Source: an uncultured Verrucomicrobia subdivision 3 bacterium (GTDB lineage: Bacteria; Verrucomicrobiota; Verrucomicrobiia; Limisphaerales; UBA11358). From it: a stretch of DNA of 45,295 nucleotides. Both the position numbers and the translations under genes were made by a program. The stretch lies in assembly GCA_903850425.1 (NCBI GenBank), contig CAINLR010000141.1, positions 1 to 45,295 on the forward strand, written 5' to 3'. Below the pieces are notes generated by a model, which made no database searches, had not been told where the DNA came from, and saw nothing but the letters and a program-made list of their open reading frames with translations. Of the stretch, positions 33,581 to 40,425 are shown piece after piece; position 1 is the first letter of the stretch, and the number at the start of each line of letters is the position of its first letter.

Positions 33581-34634
33581 GTAAAGTTTGGGTTGCGGTT
33601 GCTGATTTAAAACGAGTGGCTTGTTCAAAAATGTCGGCGCGGAACACGCGGCGACTCAGGGAAAAATTCAATTCGGCCGGCGCCGGGCACAAACCGCTGG
33701 CGCGCACCAACTGCAAGGCCCAGGCGGCTTTTTCGCCGGACGGCTCATTCGCATCGTGGCGATGGAACACAAAAAAATCGTTTACGGCGCGCGTCACGCC
33801 GGTGCCGAAGTCACATTCGCCGTTCAGGCTGCGCTGCAAAATGTCCGCCGGCACGCCGACAAATTCCGGCTGGGCGAGCGTGGTCGCGATCTCCGCAGCA
33901 TTTTCCGGCTGACGGCAAAACTTACAGGCTTCAAGCAGCGCGGCGACCAGCGCCAAATGTTCGCCCTCGCGCTTCACGGCAAAATCACGCCGCACCATTA
34001 GAACTTTTTCCGGATGATTCGGATCGAGTTCGGCGCTCGCGGCCACGATCCAGCCGGCGCGCGCCCGCACGGCGACCGAATTCCACGGTTCGCCGCAGCA
34101 AAATCCGTCGAGGTTGCCCGCCTTTAAGTTCGCCGCCAGTTGCGGCGGTGGAACGATCACTAATCGCACGTCGCGCTCGGGATCGATGCCGTGCGAAGCC
34201 AGCCAGTGGCGCAACCAATGGCGATGGGATGAAAATGGAGCAACGACGCCGAAGGCAAAGGTCTTTTCGCCGCGCGACCTCTTGATTTCTGCGCGCAAGG
34301 TGTTGCCGTCGCGGACGCCGCGTTGCCACAGTTTGTGAGAAAGGGTGATGGCGTTGCCGTGGAGATTCAGCACGAGCGCGGTCAGGCAATCGCACGCCAC
34401 CGAGCCCAGCCCAAGCGTGGCTGCCAGCGGCATGGCAGCCAACGCATGCGCGGCGTCGAGTTCGCCGTGAACAACTTTATCCCGAACCGTGGCCCACCCA
34501 AGTTCGCGGCTCAAGTGGACATTTAATCCGAATTTACGGAATAGCCCCAGCTCCTGCGCCATCACCAGCGGCGCGCAATCGGTGAGCGGCACAAAGCCGA
34601 GGCGCAAGGGGCGCGGCGGCAGTTTTCCAGACAT
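33549..34634 (-). CDS. Cytoplasmic NrtA/NasS-like nitrate-sensing protein
   Basis: A 361-residue homologue of NrtA without any signal sequence. From ATG 34634 it reads MSGKLPPRPLRLGFVPLTDC and continues with the same ligand-site regions as NrtA (LGWATVRDKVVHGELDAAHA, LAAMPLAATLGLG, HGIDPERDVRLVIVPPPQL, LDGFCCGEPWNSVAV). The frame is open much further upstream, but that part crosses the LysR gene on the other strand and is not NrtA-like. Soluble NrtA-like proteins include NasS, which with NasT controls nitrate genes, and the C-terminal domain of NrtC. No nasT is visible here. I infer nitrate sensing in the cytoplasm, either of the ATPases or of transcription. It is first in the cluster. Confidence 0.8.
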   Translation of the reverse strand: MSGKLPPRPLRLGFVPLTDCAPLVMAQELGLFRKFGLNVHLSRELGWATVRDKVVHGELDAAHALAAMPLAATLGLGSVACDCLTALVLNLHGNAITLSHKLWQRGVRDGNTLRAEIKRSRGEKTFAFGVVAPFSSHRHWLRHWLASHGIDPERDVRLVIVPPPQLAANLKAGNLDGFCCGEPWNSVAVRARAGWIVAASAELDPNHPEKVLMVRRDFAVKREGEHLALVAALLEACKFCRQPENAAEIATTLAQPEFVGVPADILQRSLNGECDFGTGVTRAVNDFFVFHRHDANEPSGEKAAWALQLVRASGLCPAPAELNFSLSRRVFRADIFEQATRFKSATATQTLHENPNELVHA

Positions 34635-34722
34635 GTGATTGAGATTGTTCACTTCGAGCCACATTTTCACGGGCAGGCCAGCAATAGCCGTGACCATGCC
34701 ATTACCAGCTTGTGGCGCGATG

Positions 34723-34765
34723 AATGCTAAGTTTTGTTTGCATTGAAATGATGAAATCCATTCAT
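34723..34765. promoter_or_regulatory. Inverted repeats in the lysR / nitrate-cluster divergent region
   Basis: The 133-base divergent gap is AT-rich on the LysR side and holds two dyads. AATGC-12-GCATT lies at 34723-34744 and ATGAA-5-TTCAT at 34751-34765, the latter ending three bases before the lysR start. LysR regulators typically bind such interrupted dyads in the gap shared with their target operon, so these are candidate operator sites. Exact promoters were not identified. Confidence 0.4.
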
Positions 34766-34767
34766 AC

Positions 34768-35700
34768 ATGAAACCGCCGCTTGATAGCAGACAGCTCCGC
34801 GCCTTCACCGTGCTGGCGCGCACGGGCAGCTTTACCCAGACGGCGCGGGAGTTGCATCTGACGCAATCGGGCATCAGCCACTCCATGAAGGCACTGGAGG
34901 CGGAAACGGGCTGTCGCCTTTTGGACAGGCTGGGCAAGAAAATCGTCCTTACCCAGGCGGGCGAACAGCTGCTGCAGCACGCCACGAGAATTCTGGCAGA
35001 AATGGAAACGGCGCGCGACGCGCTGACTCAGCTCGGCAAATGGGGACGCGGCCGCCTGCGCCTCGGCGCGAGCACGACCGCGTGTCAGCATTTGATTCCG
35101 CAAGTGCTGCGCGAGTTCAAGGAAAGTTTTCCTGATCACGCCATCACGCTGGAGCCGGGCGACACCCCGGAACTGGTGAACGCGCTGCTTCATCACCGGG
35201 TTGACCTGGCATTAACGCTGGAAGTGGAGCGCGAGCCGCAACTGGAGTTTCATCCGCTGTTCACGGATGAACTGCATTTTCTCGTGGGCGCGCTCCATCC
35301 CTGGGCCCGGGCCGGACGCGTGGAACGGGCGGAGATCCCGCGGGAAAACCATATTCTCTACAGTAAACGGAGCGTCACCTTCAAATTGGTCGAGGAATAT
35401 TTTCGCCGCGAAAAGATGACCTTGAACACGGTGATCGAACTCGGCAGCGTCGAAGCCATCAAGGAATTGGTGAAGCTCGGCCTCGGCGTCAGCATCCTCG
35501 CGCCGTGGGTCGCGCGGCGGGAAATCGAGGAAGGCTCGCTCGTCGCGCTGCCGCTCGGCCGGCGGAAATTGACGCGGCGCTGGGGTTTGTTGCACTGGCG
35601 CGGCAAACGGCTGAATCTCGCGGAGGAAACTTTCATCGGCCTGTGCGAATCGGCCTGCGCGCCGTTACGGCTGCCACCGGCCAAGCCGGCGGAAAAATAG
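34768..35700 (+). CDS. LysR-type regulator of the nitrate cluster
   Basis: A 310-residue LysR-family activator. The N-terminal winged helix-turn-helix is clear (LRAFTVLARTGSFTQTAREL, HLTQSGISHSMKALEAETGC, RLLDRLGKKIVLTQAGE). The effector domain begins at RLRLGASTTACQHLIPQVLR, with two Rossmann-like lobes through GVSILAPWVARREIEEGSLV. The gene is divergent from the 13.5 kb nitrate cluster, the classic position of a LysR regulator and its target, as with cyanobacterial NtcB. The effector is unknown; nitrite, nitrate or a nitrogen-status signal are options. Its stop codon lies inside the first copy of a 17-base tandem repeat. Confidence 0.92.
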   Translation: MKPPLDSRQLRAFTVLARTGSFTQTARELHLTQSGISHSMKALEAETGCRLLDRLGKKIVLTQAGEQLLQHATRILAEMETARDALTQLGKWGRGRLRLGASTTACQHLIPQVLREFKESFPDHAITLEPGDTPELVNALLHHRVDLALTLEVEREPQLEFHPLFTDELHFLVGALHPWARAGRVERAEIPRENHILYSKRSVTFKLVEEYFRREKMTLNTVIELGSVEAIKELVKLGLGVSILAPWVARREIEEGSLVALPLGRRKLTRRWGLLHWRGKRLNLAEETFIGLCESACAPLRLPPAKPAEK

Positions 35701-35727
35701 CCGCGCAGCTAAAATAGCCGCGCAGCT
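35694..35727. repeat. Perfect 17-base tandem duplication
   Basis: AAAATAGCCGCGCAGCT occurs twice head to tail. The first copy contains the TAG stop of the LysR gene, so a repeat-unit gain or loss would not change the protein. A T-rich run follows the second copy. It may be a recent replication-slippage event. Confidence 0.95.
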
Positions 35728-35818
35728 TTTTCCAACTCCAGCCTGCGGGGCGCAAAACCTCTTTTGCTGCGGGAACGTTTCTGGTAATCATTGGCGGCAA
35801 GAAAAACTCGTAACTGCT

Positions 35819-36463
35819 ATGCAAACCAAATCGAACTCATATCACGTCGTCGCGCTGCGGAAACTTTCCGGCCTCGCGCTGGTGGCCATGCTGGCCTTCT
35901 CCGGTTGCACCACGGCGCAAATGCCGCAGTCCGCCGTGCAACTCGCGCCGGAAAAAACGCACCTGGAAATTGTTTCGTTGCGCGAAGGCGACATGCTGAA
36001 AATTTCGTTTCCGGGTTCCCCCAATCTGGACTCGGCCCAGCAAATCCGCCGCGATGGCAAGATCACTTTGCAACTGGTCGGGGATGTGGACGCCGCCGGC
36101 CTGACGCCGGATGAGCTGCAGCAAAAACTGATCAAATTGTATGCCTCGCAAATCACCACCAAGGAAATCACGGTGGTGTTGCAGACCTCCGCCTTCCCGG
36201 TGTTTGTGACGGGAGCCGTCGTGCGCCCCGGCAAAGTTCTTTCCGACCATCCGATCACGGCGTTGGAAGCCATCATGGAATCCGGCGGCTTTATTTATTC
36301 CACGGCCAACCTCAAGGCGGTCAAAGTCAGCCGCAACAACAACGGCGTGATGGAAAATTACACACTGAACTTGAAAGCGGTCCTGGAAGGCACCGACAAA
36401 AAGACCTTTTATCTCAAGCCTTCCGACATCGTGTTTGTGCCGGAACGCTTCGCGGTGTTCTAA
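35819..36463 (+). CDS. Polysaccharide export lipoprotein (Wza-like)
   Basis: A 214-residue outer-membrane lipoprotein of the polysaccharide biosynthesis/export family. Signal with lipobox LAFSGC. The poly_export domain follows (LREGDMLKISFPGSPNLDSA, IRRDGKITLQLVGDVDAAGL, TPDELQQKLIKLYASQI) and then one SLBB-type beta-grasp segment (FVTGAVVRPGKVLSDHPITA, LEAIMESGGF, FYLKPSDIVFVPER). It is shorter than E. coli Wza (about 380), as expected for the single-SLBB type. It converges with the PrsR-type gene (4-base overlap) and belongs with the polysaccharide-signalling module to its right. Confidence 0.87.
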   Translation: MQTKSNSYHVVALRKLSGLALVAMLAFSGCTTAQMPQSAVQLAPEKTHLEIVSLREGDMLKISFPGSPNLDSAQQIRRDGKITLQLVGDVDAAGLTPDELQQKLIKLYASQITTKEITVVLQTSAFPVFVTGAVVRPGKVLSDHPITALEAIMESGGFIYSTANLKAVKVSRNNNGVMENYTLNLKAVLEGTDKKTFYLKPSDIVFVPERFAVF

Positions 36464-37812
36464 CTCCGGACGATGCCCAGCTTGTCCATCAATTCATAGA
36501 GCGTCGGGCGACTCAAGCCCAGCTCCACGGCGGCCGGAGCAATCTTGCCGCCGTGTTTTTTTAACGCCTGCTGCACCATCTGACGTTCCACCGCTTCCCG
36601 CGCGTCCTTGAGCGTGACCACGTTGGCGCCCAGTCCGGACGGCTCCAATTCCAGATCGCGGGCGGTCACGCGCCGGCCATCGGCCATGATGACCGCGCGG
36701 CGAATGCAATTCTCCAGTTCGCGGACATTGCCCGGCCACGCGTGTTTGTTCAACGCGCGAATCGCATCCGGATCAAACGCGAGATTCGTCTTGTTCACCT
36801 GCGCGGCAAACCGGTTCAGGAAAAACTGCGCGAGCAGGCGGACGTCGTTCTCGCGTTCGCGCAACGGCGGCAACGTCAGCGACACCACGGCGAGCCGGTA
36901 AAACAGATCTTCGCGGAACGTGCCGGCCGCCATGACTTTTTTGAGATCCGCATTCGTGGCGGCGACCACGCGGGCGTTGATCGGGATTTCCTGCCGGCCG
37001 CCCACGCGCTCGATGGTTTGCTCCTGCAAAAACCGGAGCAGCTTCACCTGTAGCGGCAGTGGAATCTCCCCGATTTCGTCCAGGAACAGCGTGCCATCAT
37101 TGGCGGTTTCAATCCGGCCTTTGCGCTGCATGTGCGCGCCGGTAAACGAGCCTTTTTCATGCCCGAACAGTTCGCTCTCCAACAGCGTTTCGGGAATCGC
37201 ACTGCAATTGATCGCGATGAAGGGACCATTTTTGCGATTACTTTTCTGGTGGATGGCGCGCGCGGCCATCTCCTTGCCGGTGCCGCTTTCGCCCAGAATC
37301 AACACGGGCGCATCGGTGGTGGCCACCTTGCGGATGGCCTCAAAAATCGGGCGCATCGGCGCGCTCGTGCCCAACATTCCCTCGAACGAATCCGTATGCA
37401 CCAACTGTTGCATCGCGGCGTATTCCTTTTCCAGTTGCACCATTTGAAAGCAGCGCTTGAGCAGGAATTTCAATTCGTCCATTTCCACGGGCTTGGTAAA
37501 AAAGTCGTAGGCGCTGGCCCCGATGGCGCGCAGTGCATTCTGCTTTTCGCCCTGGCCGCTGATGATGATCACCTTGACCAGCCGGTCGAGCGCCATCAGC
37601 GCCGACAAGGTCGCGAGACCCTCCTCGGGATTGCCGGGATGCGGCGGCAAGCCCAGATCGAGCAGCACGACGGACGGCTGCGTCGTGCGGAACATTTCCA
37701 GCGCGCTGGGGCGATCCTCTGCGAGGGCAACGTCGTAGTCGGCCGCCAGCGCCCATTTCATCTGGGTGCGGATTTCTTCGTCGTCGTCAACAATCAACAA
37801 TTTTGGCTTCAT
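36460..37812 (-). CDS. prsR: PrsR-type sigma-54 response regulator
   Basis: A 450-residue NtrC-like regulator: receiver (KPKLLIVDDDEEIRTQMKWA, phospho-acceptor Asp52 in LLDLGLPP, FFTKPVEMDEL), AAA+ domain (Walker A GESGTGKE, Walker B TLFLDEIGEIPL, arginine-rich FREDLFYRLAVV) and a C-terminal Fis-type helix-turn-helix. The sigma-54 contact loop reads GSFTGA rather than GAFTGA, so one residue differs. The receiver strongly resembles PEP-CTERM-box response regulators (PrsR), which control exopolysaccharide genes. ATG 37812 is chosen at the receiver start; the frame runs open to 38433 but that part is not related. No adjacent PrsK sensor kinase is present in the window. Confidence 0.9.
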   Translation of the reverse strand: MKPKLLIVDDDEEIRTQMKWALAADYDVALAEDRPSALEMFRTTQPSVVLLDLGLPPHPGNPEEGLATLSALMALDRLVKVIIISGQGEKQNALRAIGASAYDFFTKPVEMDELKFLLKRCFQMVQLEKEYAAMQQLVHTDSFEGMLGTSAPMRPIFEAIRKVATTDAPVLILGESGTGKEMAARAIHQKSNRKNGPFIAINCSAIPETLLESELFGHEKGSFTGAHMQRKGRIETANDGTLFLDEIGEIPLPLQVKLLRFLQEQTIERVGGRQEIPINARVVAATNADLKKVMAAGTFREDLFYRLAVVSLTLPPLRERENDVRLLAQFFLNRFAAQVNKTNLAFDPDAIRALNKHAWPGNVRELENCIRRAVIMADGRRVTARDLELEPSGLGANVVTLKDAREAVERQMVQQALKKHGGKIAPAAVELGLSRPTLYELMDKLGIVRS

Positions 37813-38056
37813 GCGCTTTGCAGCGGCAAAGTATCCTAACGCCAGGGCATTGGCTGCAATAAAAACCGAATTAACCAGATGGTAACGGGCGTATCGGCGC
37901 ACGGCCCCCGATTGCAAACCTGTCGGCGCGCGGCTGCGGCTGGTCGGCGACACCGACTCGCTCCGGGGCAGTGCGCGGATGTGCCCCACAGCAACCGGCG
38001 GCGGCGGGAGTGCCGGTCTCGATTTGGTGGACAAAGGCCGGGCGATTGTGTGAACT

Positions 38057-39853
38057 GTGGCGCGTAATGTGTTGAACACTCCTGCCCCCCAACCCGAACA
38101 CCGGACCGCATTGCGGCTGGAAGCCGCGTGCGAATTTTCCGCCGTGCGCGCGGCGATCGCCCAGGTGCAACGCTGGCTCGCGGAAAAAAAACTACCCGAG
38201 GCCGACCTCGGCGCGTGGGAACTGGCGCTGATGGAAGGCGCCAACAATGCCGTCAAATATGCGCCGCCCGCCGCGCGCGGACTCCCCGTGGTCATTGAAA
38301 TTTCTGAGGGCGAACGCGACGTGGAAGCGCGCATCACCGACCACACCGCCGGTTTCGATTGGCCGGCCGAGGTCAAACTCCCCGAGGATGAATCCGAAAG
38401 CGGGCGCGGTTTGTTCCTGATGCGATCGCTCACGGATTACGCCGCTTATTTTCGGCATCCCGGCGAAAACATTCTGGTGCTGCGCCGCGCGCACACCGGC
38501 AGCAGCAACCTGGTTGCACCCGCCGCCGGCCCGTTGCCGCAGCGGCTGGCCGAGGCCGAAGGCGCGTTGAACGACATGGCCGCCGAACTGGCTACGAGCT
38601 ACGAGAGCCTGGTGGCGATGTTTCGTTACAGCGCGGAACTCGGCACGAACACGGACGTCAAAGATTTTTCGCAGCGCCTGCTCCGCGACTTGGTGCAGAT
38701 CGCCGAAGCCGACGGGGCGTTGTTGCGGCTGGTTTCGGCCGACGGCAAGAAGTTGGAAACGATTTTCACGTTGCCGGAGTCAACCCGCACGCCCATCAAA
38801 CCCGTGAATCTGGCCGACGATTTTCTGAGTTCGGTGGAGGTGCGCGCCGCGCGCAGCCGGCAGGACATCTGGTTTGATCCCAAGGAACCGCTCGACAAAA
38901 ACGATCCGCTGCGCGCCGTCATGCCCGTGGGCAATGGCATCTGCCACGCGTTTTATGTGGCGGATCAACTGGTCGGCACGGCCGCGCTTGGCCGGCTGGC
39001 GGCGGACAAACCGTTCACCGCCGCGCAACTGAACCTGCTGCACACGTTCACTGATTTTCTCGCGATTCAAATAGTGAATGCGCGGCTGCTGGACGAGCGC
39101 ACGGCCACGCGCGTCACGCGGCGCGAACTGGAAATCGCGGCGGACATCCAGCATTCGCTGCTGCCGGCCACCCTGCCAAACTGCCCGCCGTTCGCGCTCG
39201 CCGCCGTGTGCCAGAGCGCGCTGCAAGTCGGCGGCGATTTTTACGACGTCATCGCGGCGGGGGACGGCGCGGTGCTGCTGGTGATCGCCGACGTGATGGG
39301 CAAGGGCGTGCCGGCGGCGATGTTCGCGGCGGTGTTGCGCAGCACGATCCGCTCGATGCCGCAATTGTTCGCGCAGCCCGGCGCGCTGCTGGCGGCGGCG
39401 AACACCATTTTGTTTCCCGATCTTTCCCGCGTGGACATGTTCGTCACAGCCAAGCTGGTTTATGTGGATGCGCGGCGCGGCAAGCTGATTTCGGCGAGCG
39501 CGGGACATTGTCCGCTGCTGGTGTGGCGGCCCGGCAACGCGGCGGCGGACCCGCCGCCCGAACCGGGTTTCCCGCTGGGCATCGAACCGGACGAATCCTA
39601 TCCCCAGACCGTCACCGAATTGCCCCCCGGCGGCGCGGCGCTGCTTTACACTGACGGCGTGAGCGAAGCGCGCGATGCCACGGGCGAAATGCTGGGTGAG
39701 AAAAAATTACAGCATCTGCTGGCCGACGTCGCAGCGGCCACGAGCGATGCGCTGGTGGCAAAAAACTTCCTGCTCGAACGGCTCGCGGCCGAACGCGGCA
39801 CCGCGCCGCTGCTGGATGATCAAACTTTCATTTTTATCCGACACCTCGCATGA
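38057..39853 (+). CDS. RsbW-like / GAF / SpoIIE (PP2C) partner-switch protein
   Basis: A 598-residue three-part signalling protein. Residues 15-150 are a HATPase_c_2 anti-sigma-type kinase domain: N-box ELALMEGANNAVKYA, a degenerate G1 (ITDHTAGFDW instead of D-x-G-x-G) and G2 ESGRGLFLMRSLTDY. Residues about 190-360 are GAF-like (EADGALLRLVSADGKKLETI, VGNGICHAFYVADQLVGTAA). Residues about 375-598 are a SpoIIE/RsbU phosphatase: LQVGGDFYDVIAA, VIADVMGKGVPAAMFAAVL, SAGHCPLLVW and the final metal-binding DDQTFIFI. It should both phosphorylate and dephosphorylate a STAS protein, most likely the two-STAS fusion nearby. GTG 38057 is used as start; no better ATG precedes the N-box. Confidence 0.9.
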   Translation: MARNVLNTPAPQPEHRTALRLEAACEFSAVRAAIAQVQRWLAEKKLPEADLGAWELALMEGANNAVKYAPPAARGLPVVIEISEGERDVEARITDHTAGFDWPAEVKLPEDESESGRGLFLMRSLTDYAAYFRHPGENILVLRRAHTGSSNLVAPAAGPLPQRLAEAEGALNDMAAELATSYESLVAMFRYSAELGTNTDVKDFSQRLLRDLVQIAEADGALLRLVSADGKKLETIFTLPESTRTPIKPVNLADDFLSSVEVRAARSRQDIWFDPKEPLDKNDPLRAVMPVGNGICHAFYVADQLVGTAALGRLAADKPFTAAQLNLLHTFTDFLAIQIVNARLLDERTATRVTRRELEIAADIQHSLLPATLPNCPPFALAAVCQSALQVGGDFYDVIAAGDGAVLLVIADVMGKGVPAAMFAAVLRSTIRSMPQLFAQPGALLAAANTILFPDLSRVDMFVTAKLVYVDARRGKLISASAGHCPLLVWRPGNAAADPPPEPGFPLGIEPDESYPQTVTELPPGGAALLYTDGVSEARDATGEMLGEKKLQHLLADVAAATSDALVAKNFLLERLAAERGTAPLLDDQTFIFIRHLA

Positions 39854-40242
39854 ACCCGACTCCCGCGCCCAAAAAAATCCTCATCGCTGACGATGAACTA
39901 TACATGTTACGCCTGCTGGAACTGACCTTGAAAAAAGGCGGCTTTGAAGTGATTTCCTGCCGCGACGGCCAGGAGGCGCTCGCGCTGGCCGTGAGCACCC
40001 TGCCGCAATTGATCGTGCTGGACGTGATGATGCCCGGCCTCGACGGCCTCGGCGCGCTGCGGCAGTTGAAGGAGAATCCCGCGACGCGGGCCATTCCCGT
40101 CATCGTGCTCTCAGCCAAGGGCCACGCGCTCACCCGCGTCGAAGCCGAGGTCGCCGGCACCGCGCTGTTTTTAGCAAAACCGTTCAGCCCAAACCAACTG
40201 CTCGGCGACGTGCAGAAAATCATCGGGCCGAATCCATCATGA
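39850..40242 (+). CDS. CheY-like single-domain response regulator
   Basis: A 130-residue receiver: acidic pair DDE in KILIADDELYMLRLLELT, phospho-acceptor Asp in IVLDVMMPGLDGLGALRQL, the conserved Ser in IVLSAKGHA and Lys in LAKPFSPNQL. There is no output domain, so it acts through protein contact. It overlaps the phosphatase gene by 4 bases (ATGA), so the two should be translated together and it probably modulates that phosphatase. Confidence 0.94.
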   Translation: MNPTPAPKKILIADDELYMLRLLELTLKKGGFEVISCRDGQEALALAVSTLPQLIVLDVMMPGLDGLGALRQLKENPATRAIPVIVLSAKGHALTRVEAEVAGTALFLAKPFSPNQLLGDVQKIIGPNPS

Positions 40243-40284
40243 CGATCCAGGTTATTAAAAGGCACGGTTCATTCACCACCCGGA

Positions 40285-40322
40285 TTTCATTAGCACTGGG
40301 TTTCAACCCGGTGCTAATGAAA
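40285..40322. terminator. Long near-perfect hairpin, possible terminator or REP
   Basis: Arms TTTCATTAGCACTGGGTT and AACCCGGTGCTAATGAAA pair along 18 positions with one G-T pair and a 2-base loop in DNA (more likely 6 bases in RNA). It follows the receiver gene by 42 bases. There is no T-tract; the bases after it are AAAACAACC. It would form a strong RNA structure on either strand, so it may separate the phosphatase-receiver operon from the glycosyltransferase gene or be a REP-like element. Confidence 0.6.
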
Positions 40323-40392
40323 AACAACCAGCCCGGAGGATTTTGAAAACACGCCCTAACCGACATCGCGCCGGTTTTTCCGGGCTTGGAGT

Positions 40393-40409
40393 TTGGCGTT
40401 CGGGCTGCT
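40393..40409 (+). promoter_or_regulatory. Weak candidate sigma-54 promoter
   Basis: TTGGCGTTCGGGCTGCT matches the sigma-54 pattern with exact GG-10-GC spacing (TTGGC at -24, CTGCT at -12) but misses the ACG core. The implied start point would be only about 6 bases before the glycosyltransferase start, giving an almost leaderless transcript. Interesting because a sigma-54 activator of the PrsR type is encoded nearby. Confidence 0.22.
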
Positions 40410-40425
40410 AAAAATTTCCCGCCTC

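Noticed and set aside
34635-34985. Upstream extension of the NasS-like reading frame
   Set aside because: It crosses the divergent promoter and the antisense of the LysR helix-turn-helix, and shows no NrtA similarity or signal peptide.
37813-38433. Upstream extension of the PrsR-type reading frame
   Set aside because: The extra 207 codons run antisense to the SpoIIE-type gene, and the receiver domain begins exactly at ATG 37812.
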